A stretch of 64,000 nucleotides of DNA from Paracoccus xiamenensis (lineage in GTDB: Bacteria > Pseudomonadota > Alphaproteobacteria > Rhodobacterales > Rhodobacteraceae): the NCBI RefSeq assembly GCF_011308835.1, contig NZ_JAAOHY010000006.1:1-64000 (forward strand), given 5' to 3'. Below, in pieces: positions 16,748-25,386 of the stretch. Under the pieces are notes generated by a model. The model did no database searches, was not told the DNA's origin, and was given only the letters and a program-made list of their open reading frames with translations. Each line of letters starts with the position of its first letter. Position 1 is the stretch's first letter. The position numbers and the translations under genes were made by a program.

Positions 16748-18013
16748 TTACAGGCGCAGCTCGCTTTGTTCTTTCGGGAACACCGCCTTCATGTCGAACA
16801 ATATGCCGCCGGGCGCCAGATAGCCGCGGATCGCATCGGCACCGCCCTGCACGAATTCGGCGTGCGGCACGGCCAGGATGGCCACGTCATAGGCTCCCTT
16901 GCGGGGTTCCGCCAAGGTGACGCCATATTCCTCGGTCATTTCTTCGGGGCTCGCATGCGGATCGTGCAGGTCGACATTCAGGTTCCATTCCTGCAACGCG
17001 TTGACCAGATCGACAACCTTGGTGTTGCGGATGTCCGGGCAGTTTTCCTTGAAGGTGGCGCCCAGCACCAGCACGTTCGCGCCGTTGAACTTCATGTCGC
17101 GTGCGCCCATCGCGCGGACAAGGCGCTGCGCGATGTTGCGGGCCATGCCGTCATTGATCTCGCGCGAGATGCGGATGATGTCGGGGATATGCCCCGCCTT
17201 CGAGGCGCGGTGCAGCAGGTAATAGGGGTCGACGCCGATGCAGTGACCGCCCACCAGACCGGGCTGAAGGCGCATGAAGTTCCACTTCGTCGCGGCGGCG
17301 GCGATCACCTCGGCCGTGTCGATACCCAGACGCGAGAAGACGATCGACAGCTCGTTGATGAGGGCGATGTTAACGTCGCGCTGGGTGTTCTCGATCACTT
17401 TCGAGGCCTCTGCGACGCGGATCGAGCTGGCCTTGAAAGTACCGGCCTTGATGATCGAGGCATACAGCGCATCGACGTAATCGGCCACTTCGGGGGTCGA
17501 GCCCGAGGTGACTTTCAGGATACTGCTGATCGGGCGGTCCTTGTCGCCGGGGTTGATACGCTCGGGGCTGTAGCCGGCGTAGAAATCGCGGTTGAACACC
17601 ATACCGGTGCGCGCCTCGATCACTGGCAGACAGGCTTCCTCGGTGGCGCCGGGGTAGACGGTCGATTCATAGATGACGACGTCGCCGGGGCTGATCACCT
17701 TGGCCACGGTTTCCGAGGCGCCGATCAGCGGCGACAGGTCCGGCAGCTTGTTGGCGTCGATCGGCGTCGGTACTGCCACAATGTAGACGTTGCAGTCGCG
17801 GATGTCTTCGACATCTGCGCTGAAGGTCAAGTGCTTGGCATCTGCCAGGCTCTCGATCTCGCCTGTCCGGTCGATGCCGCGGCGCAGTTCTTCGATGCGT
17901 GTCTTGTTGGTGTCGAGGCCCACGGTTGGGTAGACCTTGCCGAATTCGTTCGCGAGCGGAAGGCCGACATAGCCGAGGCCGATCACGGCGATACGGGCGT
18001 CTTCGATGTTCAT
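16748..18013 (-). CDS. tviB: Nucleotide-sugar 6-dehydrogenase (UDP-GlcNAc/UDP-GalNAc type, TviB-like)
   Basis: The 421-residue enzyme oxidises C6 of a UDP-N-acetylhexosamine to the uronic acid with two NAD+. Visible parts are the Rossmann motif IGLGYVGLPLA (residues 11-21), VPTPID (81-86), YESTVYPG (115-122) and the catalytic Cys258 in GGHCIGVDPYYL. The N-terminal pattern is closer to TviB/WbpO dehydrogenases than to UDP-glucose dehydrogenase. It implies a uronic-acid-containing capsule or exopolysaccharide. A 301-base upstream gap contains a promoter candidate, so it may start a transcript that continues to the GSCFA gene. Confidence 0.88.
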   Translation of the reverse strand: MNIEDARIAVIGLGYVGLPLANEFGKVYPTVGLDTNKTRIEELRRGIDRTGEIESLADAKHLTFSADVEDIRDCNVYIVAVPTPIDANKLPDLSPLIGASETVAKVISPGDVVIYESTVYPGATEEACLPVIEARTGMVFNRDFYAGYSPERINPGDKDRPISSILKVTSGSTPEVADYVDALYASIIKAGTFKASSIRVAEASKVIENTQRDVNIALINELSIVFSRLGIDTAEVIAAAATKWNFMRLQPGLVGGHCIGVDPYYLLHRASKAGHIPDIIRISREINDGMARNIAQRLVRAMGARDMKFNGANVLVLGATFKENCPDIRNTKVVDLVNALQEWNLNVDLHDPHASPEEMTEEYGVTLAEPRKGAYDVAILAVPHAEFVQGGADAIRGYLAPGGILFDMKAVFPKEQSELRL

Positions 18014-18314
18014 TTAGTCTAAGCCCTGATTTGTTGCTGGGATTCGCGTAAACCCACGGCGCAAGGTTGGCAACCCGCCAGCGCGGGCACCGCCTTTGAC
18101 CAGCGGCTAACGGCCGTAAGGCCAACATATACTGTCCAGCTTGGTATCAGGGCAAGTTATGTTGGTAAGTCTTTGTAATTTCGTGTTGGTTGTTGGATTG
18201 ACCCAGGCAAGACCGGGACGGCGTGACGCTGCCGCTGCGCTTTTTCTGCATCTGCAGGTTTGACAGATTAATCTAAGATCAACCGGGGCACGCGCGGCAA
18301 GGCCGCATGCCGGG
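18014..18314. other. Intergenic region, no gene seen
   Basis: This 301-base gap between two minus-strand genes has no supported coding frame. It is more AT-rich around 18120-18180 and holds the promoter candidate and inverted repeat listed separately. Near 18260-18280 there is a short GATTAATC palindrome without assigned role. Confidence 0.6.
18122..18165 (-). promoter_or_regulatory. Sigma70-like promoter candidate bracketed by an inverted repeat
   Basis: On the minus strand TTGCCC (18155-18150) is followed after 17 bases by GTATAT (18132-18127), a reasonable -35/-10 pair about 115 bases upstream of the dehydrogenase start. The element is flanked by CCAACATA (18122-18129) and its exact inverted copy TATGTTGG (18158-18165), 28 bases apart. 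The repeat could be a regulator site overlapping the promoter; this is inferred from position only. Confidence 0.5.
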
Positions 18315-19544
18315 CTAGGCCGCGCCGCCCGTTTTCCGGCTGTCTTTCATGCGCCGGCGCAGCCGCCGTTCACTGGTGTGTATCATACGGTCATAGCGTG
18401 CATTGCTGAAATACCACAGCGTCGAAACCAGATCGCTGCGATGCCGGGCCAGATAGGGCACCGAAGTCAGGACGGTCAGGTCCTGGGTCTGGGACAGGAA
18501 GCGGTCGATGGTCTGGCCGCGATGGGTCACCTCGTCCCATGACGCCAGCCGTTCCAGTGCTCGGCGGCCGAAGATATTGAAGGTCAGCCCAACGCTTTTG
18601 TTCAGGATCGCAAAGTCCAGCCCGTCGCGCCGGATCACCTTGCGGACCCGAACCGAGGCGTCCGCATCGGTCACGATGCCCGCAAACATGTCGGCACCGG
18701 TTTCGGCCATCAGCTCTCGGATCATCGGCAGCAGATCGCGCAGGCGGTCGTCAAAGGCGCAATCGTCCTGAAAGACCAGCATCTCGGAATGCCCGAGATC
18801 CAGCGCCGCCCGCGCCAGCCGCTGATAGCTATAGGCCGTTCCCGTCCAGCCCGGCAGCCGCAGCAGCGCATCGATCACGAGGTCGTCGCTGCTGGCGCTG
18901 GCGCGATAGGCGGCGGTCCGGCTGGGGGTTTCCGGCAGGCTCAGGCACAGCTGCAAGGGCAGGGGGGCCGAGCGCAGGACGGGGGTGAAATCGATCTGGT
19001 CGGCGGGGATCCAGTCGCAGAAGAACAGGCAGCGGCGAAGCGCCAGATCGTTGTGCTGGGCATAGTCCTGCCAGGCCTGCGGCGCTGCCGCGGCGGGGGG
19101 CAGTGGTGGCAGTACGATCCGATGGGGATAACCGGTTGGGCGCTGTTCCCATTGCCGGATCCGGTCGGGATCATGGTCGAGGATCAGCGCCAGAAGCGCA
19201 ATTTCGGGCGCATCCATCGGCAGATCGTGGTCGTCCGGCCCCGCCAGCAAGATATCGCCCTGGCGGATCGCCTCGGGCGTGGCGGTGGGCCAGCCGATAT
19301 GCAGCGTCGGCTGTTCGGCGACCGGGTCCGGTTGGGCGGTGATCCCATGCGACGCAAGGAAGCGGGTGACCATCGCGGTAAGGGCCGGATAGCCGTGGTC
19401 GATCAGGCCGATAGTCCCAGCCAACTGGGGCGTGGGCGGGATGTCGTCGGGGTTGATCTTGGGGCGATAGCGCAGCCGCCGCAAAAGCCCGGTCAGACCT
19501 TCATAGCGCAGGATCCGCAGGGATTTGCCGATGGCTTTCTTCAT
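18315..19544 (-). CDS. Putative glycosyltransferase of the polysaccharide locus
   Basis: The 409-residue protein has no close family I can name with confidence. The C-terminal half (about 225-370) contains LVFQDDCAFDD, resembling the EDD motif of GT25/GT-A transferases, followed by a helix and FNIFGRRALERL, which suggests a GT-A-like nucleotide-sugar site. The N-terminal third has a basic amphipathic start (MKKAIGKSLRILRYEG) that could attach it to the membrane. It lies 12 bases after a small coiled-coil gene and in the same direction as kpsM, so it likely belongs to the same transcript. Confidence 0.6.
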   Translation of the reverse strand: MKKAIGKSLRILRYEGLTGLLRRLRYRPKINPDDIPPTPQLAGTIGLIDHGYPALTAMVTRFLASHGITAQPDPVAEQPTLHIGWPTATPEAIRQGDILLAGPDDHDLPMDAPEIALLALILDHDPDRIRQWEQRPTGYPHRIVLPPLPPAAAAPQAWQDYAQHNDLALRRCLFFCDWIPADQIDFTPVLRSAPLPLQLCLSLPETPSRTAAYRASASSDDLVIDALLRLPGWTGTAYSYQRLARAALDLGHSEMLVFQDDCAFDDRLRDLLPMIRELMAETGADMFAGIVTDADASVRVRKVIRRDGLDFAILNKSVGLTFNIFGRRALERLASWDEVTHRGQTIDRFLSQTQDLTVLTSVPYLARHRSDLVSTLWYFSNARYDRMIHTSERRLRRRMKDSRKTGGAA

Positions 19545-19556
19545 CTGCGTGTCGGC

Positions 19557-19883
19557 TCAGGGAAGGTAACGCGTCTGCAGCCGGCGCAGCGTTGCCTTCA
19601 GCCGTCCCGGCAGCCGAGCCACGATCGCACGCCGCAGACGCTTCGCAAATGCGACCGCCCGCGACCGGAGGCGGCCGAAAAAGGTGCGGATCTGCGGAAT
19701 CCCGAGACGTTTCCCTTCGGCCATGCGGGCGAACTGGGCGAGTTCCTGCAGGTGGCGGCGTTCCTGCCGGCGCAGGCGCAGAACCTCGGCGCGCAGAGCC
19801 TCGACCTCGGCCTGAAGCGGATCGGTTTCAGGCGCGCCGCCGCTTGCCCCGACGGGCTGGGAACTGGGGCGATCACCATTCAT
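19557..19883 (-). CDS. Small coiled-coil, arginine-rich protein next to KpsM
   Basis: This 108-residue protein is unrecognised. Residues about 22-60 form a heptad-patterned helix (LQAEVEALRAEVLRLRRQE), followed by a strongly basic C-terminus (RLRRAIVARLPGRLKATLRR). It overlaps the end of the KpsM gene by 11 bases and precedes a putative glycosyltransferase by 12 bases, so it is probably co-translated with them. It could be a peripheral membrane adaptor of the export machinery; this is inference. GC-rich codon use is like that of its neighbours. Confidence 0.6.
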   Translation of the reverse strand: MNGDRPSSQPVGASGGAPETDPLQAEVEALRAEVLRLRRQERRHLQELAQFARMAEGKRLGIPQIRTFFGRLRSRAVAFAKRLRRAIVARLPGRLKATLRRLQTRYLP

Positions 19884-20697
19884 AGAGAATCTTCCGATGA
19901 TATCGCAGCAGCAGTGCCAGACCCAACGTCAGCAGAATGAAGCTGACCGAATAGACATAGAGCGGGCTGACATACTGACCGGGATAATTCAGATAGAAGC
20001 CACGCCGCATCTCGCCCACGATATGAACGATGGGGTTCCACCACAGCATGTCGTCATAGGGCTGTGGCACGTCGTCATAGATAAAGATGACGCAGGAAAT
20101 CAGCAGCATCGGGCGGTTGATGACGGACCAGATGGTTTGCCAGCTGGGAAAACGCGCGAACAGAAAGCTGTTCATCGTTCCAACGCCCAGCCCGAATACC
20201 GTGGCCATCAGATAGGCCTGCCCGATCACCAGCAATTGCGGATTGGTCCGCGTCTCGTTCAGCGTCATGATCGAGAAGAAGATCACATAGCCGACCAGCA
20301 GCCCGGTCAGGCAGGTGACGATCGCGCGCGCGATCAACGCGTCGATCAGCGTCACCGCCGGATAGACCAGCAGCGGCCGCGAGAACTGGATCGCCTGCGC
20401 GATCTTGCCCGCGAGGCTGTTGTAATACATGAAGGGCACCATCCCCGTCGCGTAGAAGATGGCAAAGTTCACCCCGATCGGCGGCGTCCGCAGTACGGCG
20501 GAAAACAGCAGCGTCAGCAGGATGATCCCGGCAACCGGCTCGATGACGATCCAGATATAGCCACCCATGCTGCGGCCATAGGTTGTCGACATCTCGCGCA
20601 TCATCAGCGCGGTGACCGACCGGAAGGTCGGAAAGCGGCGACTGATCGTATTGACAGGCTTGAGCGCCTGCTCGCCCTGATGCGGTGTTGAAGACAT
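19873..20697 (-). CDS. kpsM: Capsule polysaccharide ABC-2 exporter permease (KpsM-like)
   Basis: Start chosen at ATG 20697 (MSSTPHQGEQ), because the 22 residues added by the longer frame to 20763 do not fit the family. The 274-residue protein has six predicted membrane segments and the ABC2_membrane pattern: REMSTTYGRSMGGYIWIVIEP near the N-terminus, then GMVPFMYYNS and a C-terminal WWNPIVHIVGEMRRGFY motif typical of KpsM/BexB/CtrC. It should form the export channel with the KpsT ATPase at 22081. It is divergent from kpsE across a 150-base region. Confidence 0.92.
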   Translation of the reverse strand: MSSTPHQGEQALKPVNTISRRFPTFRSVTALMMREMSTTYGRSMGGYIWIVIEPVAGIILLTLLFSAVLRTPPIGVNFAIFYATGMVPFMYYNSLAGKIAQAIQFSRPLLVYPAVTLIDALIARAIVTCLTGLLVGYVIFFSIMTLNETRTNPQLLVIGQAYLMATVFGLGVGTMNSFLFARFPSWQTIWSVINRPMLLISCVIFIYDDVPQPYDDMLWWNPIVHIVGEMRRGFYLNYPGQYVSPLYVYSVSFILLTLGLALLLRYHRKILYEW

Positions 20698-20847
20698 CGT
20701 GTCTGTGCCGTTGATTCGTAGGTGCGGGGGTCTATCAGACAAGTGTGAACGCGGATAGCCCAAGCGGACTGGTATCTCGGGGGCAATAGTTTAATAAAGG
20801 CGCAGGATAGGCAAGGCCGCGTTCTGGGGCCATCTGACAGGCATACC

Positions 20848-22071
20848 ATGAGCACCGCAAGCAATCTCGAATCGCAGGATACTTCCGCGACCGCGCCAAA
20901 CACGAAGAACAAGCTGGCCAAAAGCCTGCAACGCGGTACGACACATTTCGGCCGTCCGGGTGCTGCACGCTTCCGCACGCGTCACATTCTGGTCGCGCTC
21001 AGCTTTGTGCTTTGGGTGGTCGGGCCTGTTGCGGTAACCGCCTCTTACCTGTGGGGGGTGGCGGCAGACAAATACGCCTCCTATGCGGGTTTTCTGGTCC
21101 GCAGCGAACAGTCGACTGTCGGCATGCCCACCGAAGGGATCGGCGGGATTTTGTCCATGGTGCAGGGTGACGGTCAGGAAACCAATATCCTGTACAAGTT
21201 CATCCAGAGCCGCAGTCTGGTAGACCGCGTCAACGAACGTGTGAACCTGCGCGAGCTGTGGTCCAAGCAGCCACAGGATTGGGTTTTCAGCTATAATGAC
21301 GGCCCGACGCCCGAAGATCTGGTGCGCTATTGGAACCAGAATGTGAAGCTGTTCTACGATCAGGGGATGCTGGACATGCGGGTCACGGCCTTTGACCCGG
21401 TCGACGCGCAGCTGATCGCGCAGACGATCATTGACGAAAGCCAGCGCGTTATCAACCAGCTGAACGCCGTCGCCCGCCGCGATACCCTGCGCTATGCCGA
21501 AGAAGACCTGAACAACTCGCTGCAGCGCCTGAAAGAGGCGCGTGCCGCCGTGCAGACCTTCCGGTCGCAGAACAATATCGTCGACCCAACCGCCTTTGTG
21601 GGCGGACAGGAAGGGGTGCTGACCTCGCTGCAACAGCAGCTGGCCGATGCAATGGTGCAGGCGGGCATGCTGAAGGCCAATGCCCAATCGGGGGATCCGC
21701 GCATTGCGCAGGCTGAACTGCGCGTCGAAATCATCAACCAGCAGATCGACGAGGAACGCGCCAAGATCGGTGACGAAAGCAGCTCGACCGACAGCAGCTC
21801 GACGGCGAATATCGTCAGCCGTTACGAGATCCTCGAAGTCGATCGCCAATATGCCGAAAGCGCCTATGCGGTGGCCAAATCCGCCTATGATCTGGCGCGG
21901 GCGCAATCCGACCGCCAGACGCTGTATCTGGCCCAGTATGTCACCCCGACCATCGCGGTAGAGCCCGAATATCCCGAACGGGCAAAGCTGTTGGGGCTGG
22001 TCACGGGCTTCCTGTTGCTGACCTGGCTGATCGGCGTCATGACCTATTACAGCATCCGTGACCGCCGCTGA
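20848..22071 (+). CDS. kpsE: Capsule polysaccharide export inner-membrane protein (KpsE/BexC/CtrB family)
   Basis: The 407-residue protein has an N-terminal membrane segment (about residues 49-72), a periplasmic region with long coiled coils (about 190-340: LNNSLQRLKEARAAVQTF and following), and a C-terminal membrane segment (about 378-400). This is the polysaccharide co-polymerase/periplasmic adaptor of ABC-dependent capsule export. The partner outer-membrane channel KpsD/CtrA is not encoded in the window. It is followed after nine bases by kpsT. Confidence 0.9.
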   Translation: MSTASNLESQDTSATAPNTKNKLAKSLQRGTTHFGRPGAARFRTRHILVALSFVLWVVGPVAVTASYLWGVAADKYASYAGFLVRSEQSTVGMPTEGIGGILSMVQGDGQETNILYKFIQSRSLVDRVNERVNLRELWSKQPQDWVFSYNDGPTPEDLVRYWNQNVKLFYDQGMLDMRVTAFDPVDAQLIAQTIIDESQRVINQLNAVARRDTLRYAEEDLNNSLQRLKEARAAVQTFRSQNNIVDPTAFVGGQEGVLTSLQQQLADAMVQAGMLKANAQSGDPRIAQAELRVEIINQQIDEERAKIGDESSSTDSSSTANIVSRYEILEVDRQYAESAYAVAKSAYDLARAQSDRQTLYLAQYVTPTIAVEPEYPERAKLLGLVTGFLLLTWLIGVMTYYSIRDRR

Positions 22072-22080
22072 GTTCCCGTC

Positions 22081-22779
22081 ATGGTTCGTCTGGAAAACCT
22101 GAACAAAACCTTCCATGTGAACGGCCGCTCGAAGGTGGTTGCGAACGACATCAACGTGACCTTTCCGACCGGTCGCGCGGTGGGCCTGCTGGGCCGCAAT
22201 GGTGCCGGCAAGTCGACGCTTCTGAACATGATCGCAGGCCGGATCGAGCCGTCCTCGGGCAGCATCCTGTCGACCGGCAGCATTTCATGGCCGGTCGGCT
22301 TTGCCGGATCCTTCCACCGCGACCTGACGGGTGAACAGAACGTCCGCTTCGTTGCCCGGATCTATGGGCTGGACACCGAGGAGGTCTGTGATTTCGTAGA
22401 AAAATTCGCCGAGTTGGGCGTACATTTCCGGCTTCCCTATCGCAGCTATTCGTCGGGGATGCGGTCGCGGCTGGCCTTCGCCTGTTCGATGTCGGTGCCC
22501 TTCGACACCTATCTGATCGACGAAATTACCGCGGTCGGCGATGCTGCCTTCCGGCAACGCTGTAACGAGCTGCTGGCCGAGCGGCTGGAAACCGCCTCTG
22601 CCATCGTGGTGTCGCATTCCATCAGTGGGTTGCGCAGGCTGTGCATTTCCGGCGCGGTGCTGGAAAACGGCAAGCTGACCTATTATTCGCGGCTGAATGA
22701 CGCCATCCAGCAGCACCTGACGAATATGGGTGTCGATGCCGAGCCAGAGGACCTGCCGGATTACGATGAGGAAGGCTAG
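22081..22779 (+). CDS. kpsT: Capsule polysaccharide exporter ATP-binding protein (KpsT-like)
   Basis: The 232-residue ATPase has Walker A GRNGAGKST (residues 38-46), the KpsT-type signature YSSGMRSRL (about 123-131) and Walker B TYLIDE (143-148), followed by AVGDAAFR and the switch histidine in VVSHS. Length and the short helical region after Walker A fit KpsT/BexA rather than Wzt, which has an added substrate-binding domain. It ends six bases before the convergent stop of the large glycosyltransferase gene, and I see no T-rich terminator there. Confidence 0.93.
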   Translation: MVRLENLNKTFHVNGRSKVVANDINVTFPTGRAVGLLGRNGAGKSTLLNMIAGRIEPSSGSILSTGSISWPVGFAGSFHRDLTGEQNVRFVARIYGLDTEEVCDFVEKFAELGVHFRLPYRSYSSGMRSRLAFACSMSVPFDTYLIDEITAVGDAAFRQRCNELLAERLETASAIVVSHSISGLRRLCISGAVLENGKLTYYSRLNDAIQQHLTNMGVDAEPEDLPDYDEEG

Positions 22780-22785
22780 GCCAGA

Positions 22786-25314
22786 CTAGGCTGGCCCCAC
22801 CGCCGACCTGACGGCCTGGGCCCAGGCTGCGGCCTCGGGCGGAAGGCTGCCTTGCAATGCAGGATCGGCCTCGGTGCCGGCCTCGGCCCCGAAGCGGGTG
22901 CCCGCCAGACGCCAGAAGATGCCTTCGCGGGCATGCCGCCGGGCGCAGGTGGCGCGCACAGCGGTCAGGAACGCGGCCCGGCCTGCGCCGTCAGCAGCCA
23001 TCGCACGCACCAGCGGCGCAACCTGATCGGGCGCGGCATAGAAGGCCAGATCCCCGAAGGTTGAACGGAATTGCGGCGGCAGGATGACGGGGACGCCCGC
23101 CAGCATCGCCTCGGCGATGGAACGGCCGAAGGCCTCGACCAGATCGGGATGCGGGAAATAGACATAGGCATCCAGGCCCGGCAGGTAATCCTCGGGGGCG
23201 ATGCTGCCAAACGGATGCACCGTCCAGTTCTGGGGCAGGTCGCCCAGGATCTTGCGGGGGTGACCGGCACCGCCTAGGATCTCGACCCTGAAATCCGGGC
23301 TGTCGGGATAGGCGGCGCGCAGCGCCTTGGGGTTCGGGTCCCATTTTTCCGCGCCGTCGCGGGCATGGCGGCCGATGATGAAGGGGGCCGCCGAAACCGG
23401 CTTGAGCGGCCGCCCATATTGCGCGGCATCCATCGTTGGCAGCCAGTCCAGCCGCGACAGCGGCAGGGTGATGCCAAGCTGGTCGGCCTCGGCACGCATC
23501 TCATCGCGGATGACGCCGCTGATCGGGCAGAATTCCAGGCTGCCTGCCTGCATGCGGCCGACGCTTTCGACCAATTGGTCCAGCCGGTAAGCGGGCCGGC
23601 CATCCGACAGTTTCAACGAGTTGTTGATGACCACAAAGGCGTGATCGGCGGTGACACGATCCGCCATGGACCTGAACGCGGCCGAGGTGGCGGCGACCGG
23701 GTGGCGCACAATGGCCACATGCGCGCGCACATCGCCGACCCGCGCCCAGTTCACAATCAGGTCCGAATAGGCGCGCGCCCGTTCGGCCAAGCTGCGGGCG
23801 GCGTCGCGAGGGGTGGGCGCGTGGATGATCTTTACATTCAGGCCCTGTGCCAGCAGCCAGTCTACCTCGTCCAGCGTCGATGAGGTGTTTCCGCCCTTGA
23901 AGGCCAGATTCGTGATCACGACGACATCGGCCTCGATATCACGGCGCAGCCGCAGCCCCTTCGCCAGATGCGCCTGCACCATCGCCGCGACATTGCCGCC
24001 TGCATTGAGGATTTCCGACGGCGCGATGAACCGCCTTTGCGCCTGTGGAAATTCAAGGCGAGCATTGTCCGGTGTCAGGGTCGCGTGGAATTTCATGAAT
24101 GATTTCTTGTATTTGCGGCGATGCTGCGAAACGCCCCCGGTTTCGGAATGCCCCAGCGTCGCGTTGTTGGTCAGCCCGGCGGGGTTGTCATAGCACAACA
24201 TGGTCACCTTCGGGACCGTCGGCACATCTCGGCCCCGAATATGCTGCAGCCGGTGCAGCAATTCGGAATCGGCGCCGACGCGCGCCTCGTCCCAGTGTCC
24301 CAAGGCCCCGTGCATGACCTGCGCATCGACCATCAACGAGATGAAGGCATTGCGCAGCGCCCCGTCGATCACGTTGCCGCCGATCGGGTTGAAGCGCACC
24401 AGCCGGCCATCGCCCGAGATCCGCAACATGCCTGACATGCAGGCCGGTGTGTTGTTGTCGAGGCAGTAACGCACCTGCCGCTCGATCCGTTCGGGATGGG
24501 CCCAGTCATCGGCATCATGCCCGGTGATCCATGCGCCCAGCGACTGCGTCAGGGCAATGTTCTTGCATAGGTAAGGGCCGCCATTGACCTCGCTGCGGAA
24601 AACCCGAACGCGGGGATCTTCGGCCGCCAGGCGTTGCAGAACGGCCCAGGTGCCGTCGGTGCTGGCATCGTCCACGATCAGCAGCTCCAAGCGCTGCCAA
24701 GTCTGGGCCAGGATCGACCGCGCCGCCATCTCGATCGTGTCTTCGGCATTCCAGGCCGGCATCAGCACCGAGACCAGCGGCCCATCGGTCACCGGAGGAC
24801 GCGGAACCGGGGCGCGGAACTGGTCGAACAACGCGCCCGTTCCGGTCAGTTGCAGCGGGGCGACATCCTGTCCTCGCAGATAATCATTCAGATGGATCAG
24901 CCAGCCGTCGCGATCGCCATTGTCCAATGCAGCATTGGCCCGCAGTAGCAGGGCGGTGTCGCGCAACCTGGGCGGCAGCCATTCTTCCGCCAGCGCAATC
25001 GCCAGATCGGGCCGTCCGTCATCGGCGACGCGCCCCGCCTCCAGCAGGATTACGTCGCCATCCGCCTTGCGATCGGAAAGACGCGCACGGGCAAGTGCGG
25101 CCACGGGATCATGTCGTTCGGGCAGGTGGAAGACCCCACGCACGAAGCTTGTCGAAAAGCCGGGCCCGGGATCGCGGCCAAGCCGCTGGCCATAGCGCAG
25201 GAAATGCCGCGCGGGGTCGATGCCGGACAGTCTGACATCGGGATAGATGCTGCCATACCACTCTGCATCGAACTGGCCGCTATCGATCAGGTTCTTGCGG
25301 GAACGGTCAAACAT
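22786..25314 (-). CDS. Large two-domain glycosyltransferase (GT2 plus GT-B-like C-terminus)
   Basis: The 842-residue protein opens with the FDAEWYGSIYPDV...GIDPARHF...GRDPGP motif (about residues 12-58). A GT2 domain follows at about 180-400 (VSVLMPAWNAEDTIEMA, LLIVDDASTDGTW, GHDADDW). From about 440 a second transferase-like domain appears, with the YFPHPDLVEAFGRSIAEAML motif near 730, which resembles the donor-binding helix of GT-B (GT4-like) enzymes. Two activities in one chain would suit assembly of a repeating disaccharide. The first half is paralogous to the 460-residue transferase at 15338. It is convergent with kpsT. Confidence 0.85.
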   Translation of the reverse strand: MFDRSRKNLIDSGQFDAEWYGSIYPDVRLSGIDPARHFLRYGQRLGRDPGPGFSTSFVRGVFHLPERHDPVAALARARLSDRKADGDVILLEAGRVADDGRPDLAIALAEEWLPPRLRDTALLLRANAALDNGDRDGWLIHLNDYLRGQDVAPLQLTGTGALFDQFRAPVPRPPVTDGPLVSVLMPAWNAEDTIEMAARSILAQTWQRLELLIVDDASTDGTWAVLQRLAAEDPRVRVFRSEVNGGPYLCKNIALTQSLGAWITGHDADDWAHPERIERQVRYCLDNNTPACMSGMLRISGDGRLVRFNPIGGNVIDGALRNAFISLMVDAQVMHGALGHWDEARVGADSELLHRLQHIRGRDVPTVPKVTMLCYDNPAGLTNNATLGHSETGGVSQHRRKYKKSFMKFHATLTPDNARLEFPQAQRRFIAPSEILNAGGNVAAMVQAHLAKGLRLRRDIEADVVVITNLAFKGGNTSSTLDEVDWLLAQGLNVKIIHAPTPRDAARSLAERARAYSDLIVNWARVGDVRAHVAIVRHPVAATSAAFRSMADRVTADHAFVVINNSLKLSDGRPAYRLDQLVESVGRMQAGSLEFCPISGVIRDEMRAEADQLGITLPLSRLDWLPTMDAAQYGRPLKPVSAAPFIIGRHARDGAEKWDPNPKALRAAYPDSPDFRVEILGGAGHPRKILGDLPQNWTVHPFGSIAPEDYLPGLDAYVYFPHPDLVEAFGRSIAEAMLAGVPVILPPQFRSTFGDLAFYAAPDQVAPLVRAMAADGAGRAAFLTAVRATCARRHAREGIFWRLAGTRFGAEAGTEADPALQGSLPPEAAAWAQAVRSAVGPA

Positions 25315-25386
25315 CGGGCATGCGGCCTCTGGTTTCAGGCGTGCGGAGAAGGTTCGGCAGGCCGGCCGCTGCGCCAGAGCAGGTCG

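Noticed and set aside
16514..18022. A 502-residue plus-strand open frame
   Set aside because: It is antisense to the nucleotide-sugar dehydrogenase and the end of the glycosyltransferase; the real genes have full motifs on the minus strand.
20791..22116. A 441-residue minus-strand open frame
   Set aside because: It is antisense to kpsE, which has clear membrane and coiled-coil features.
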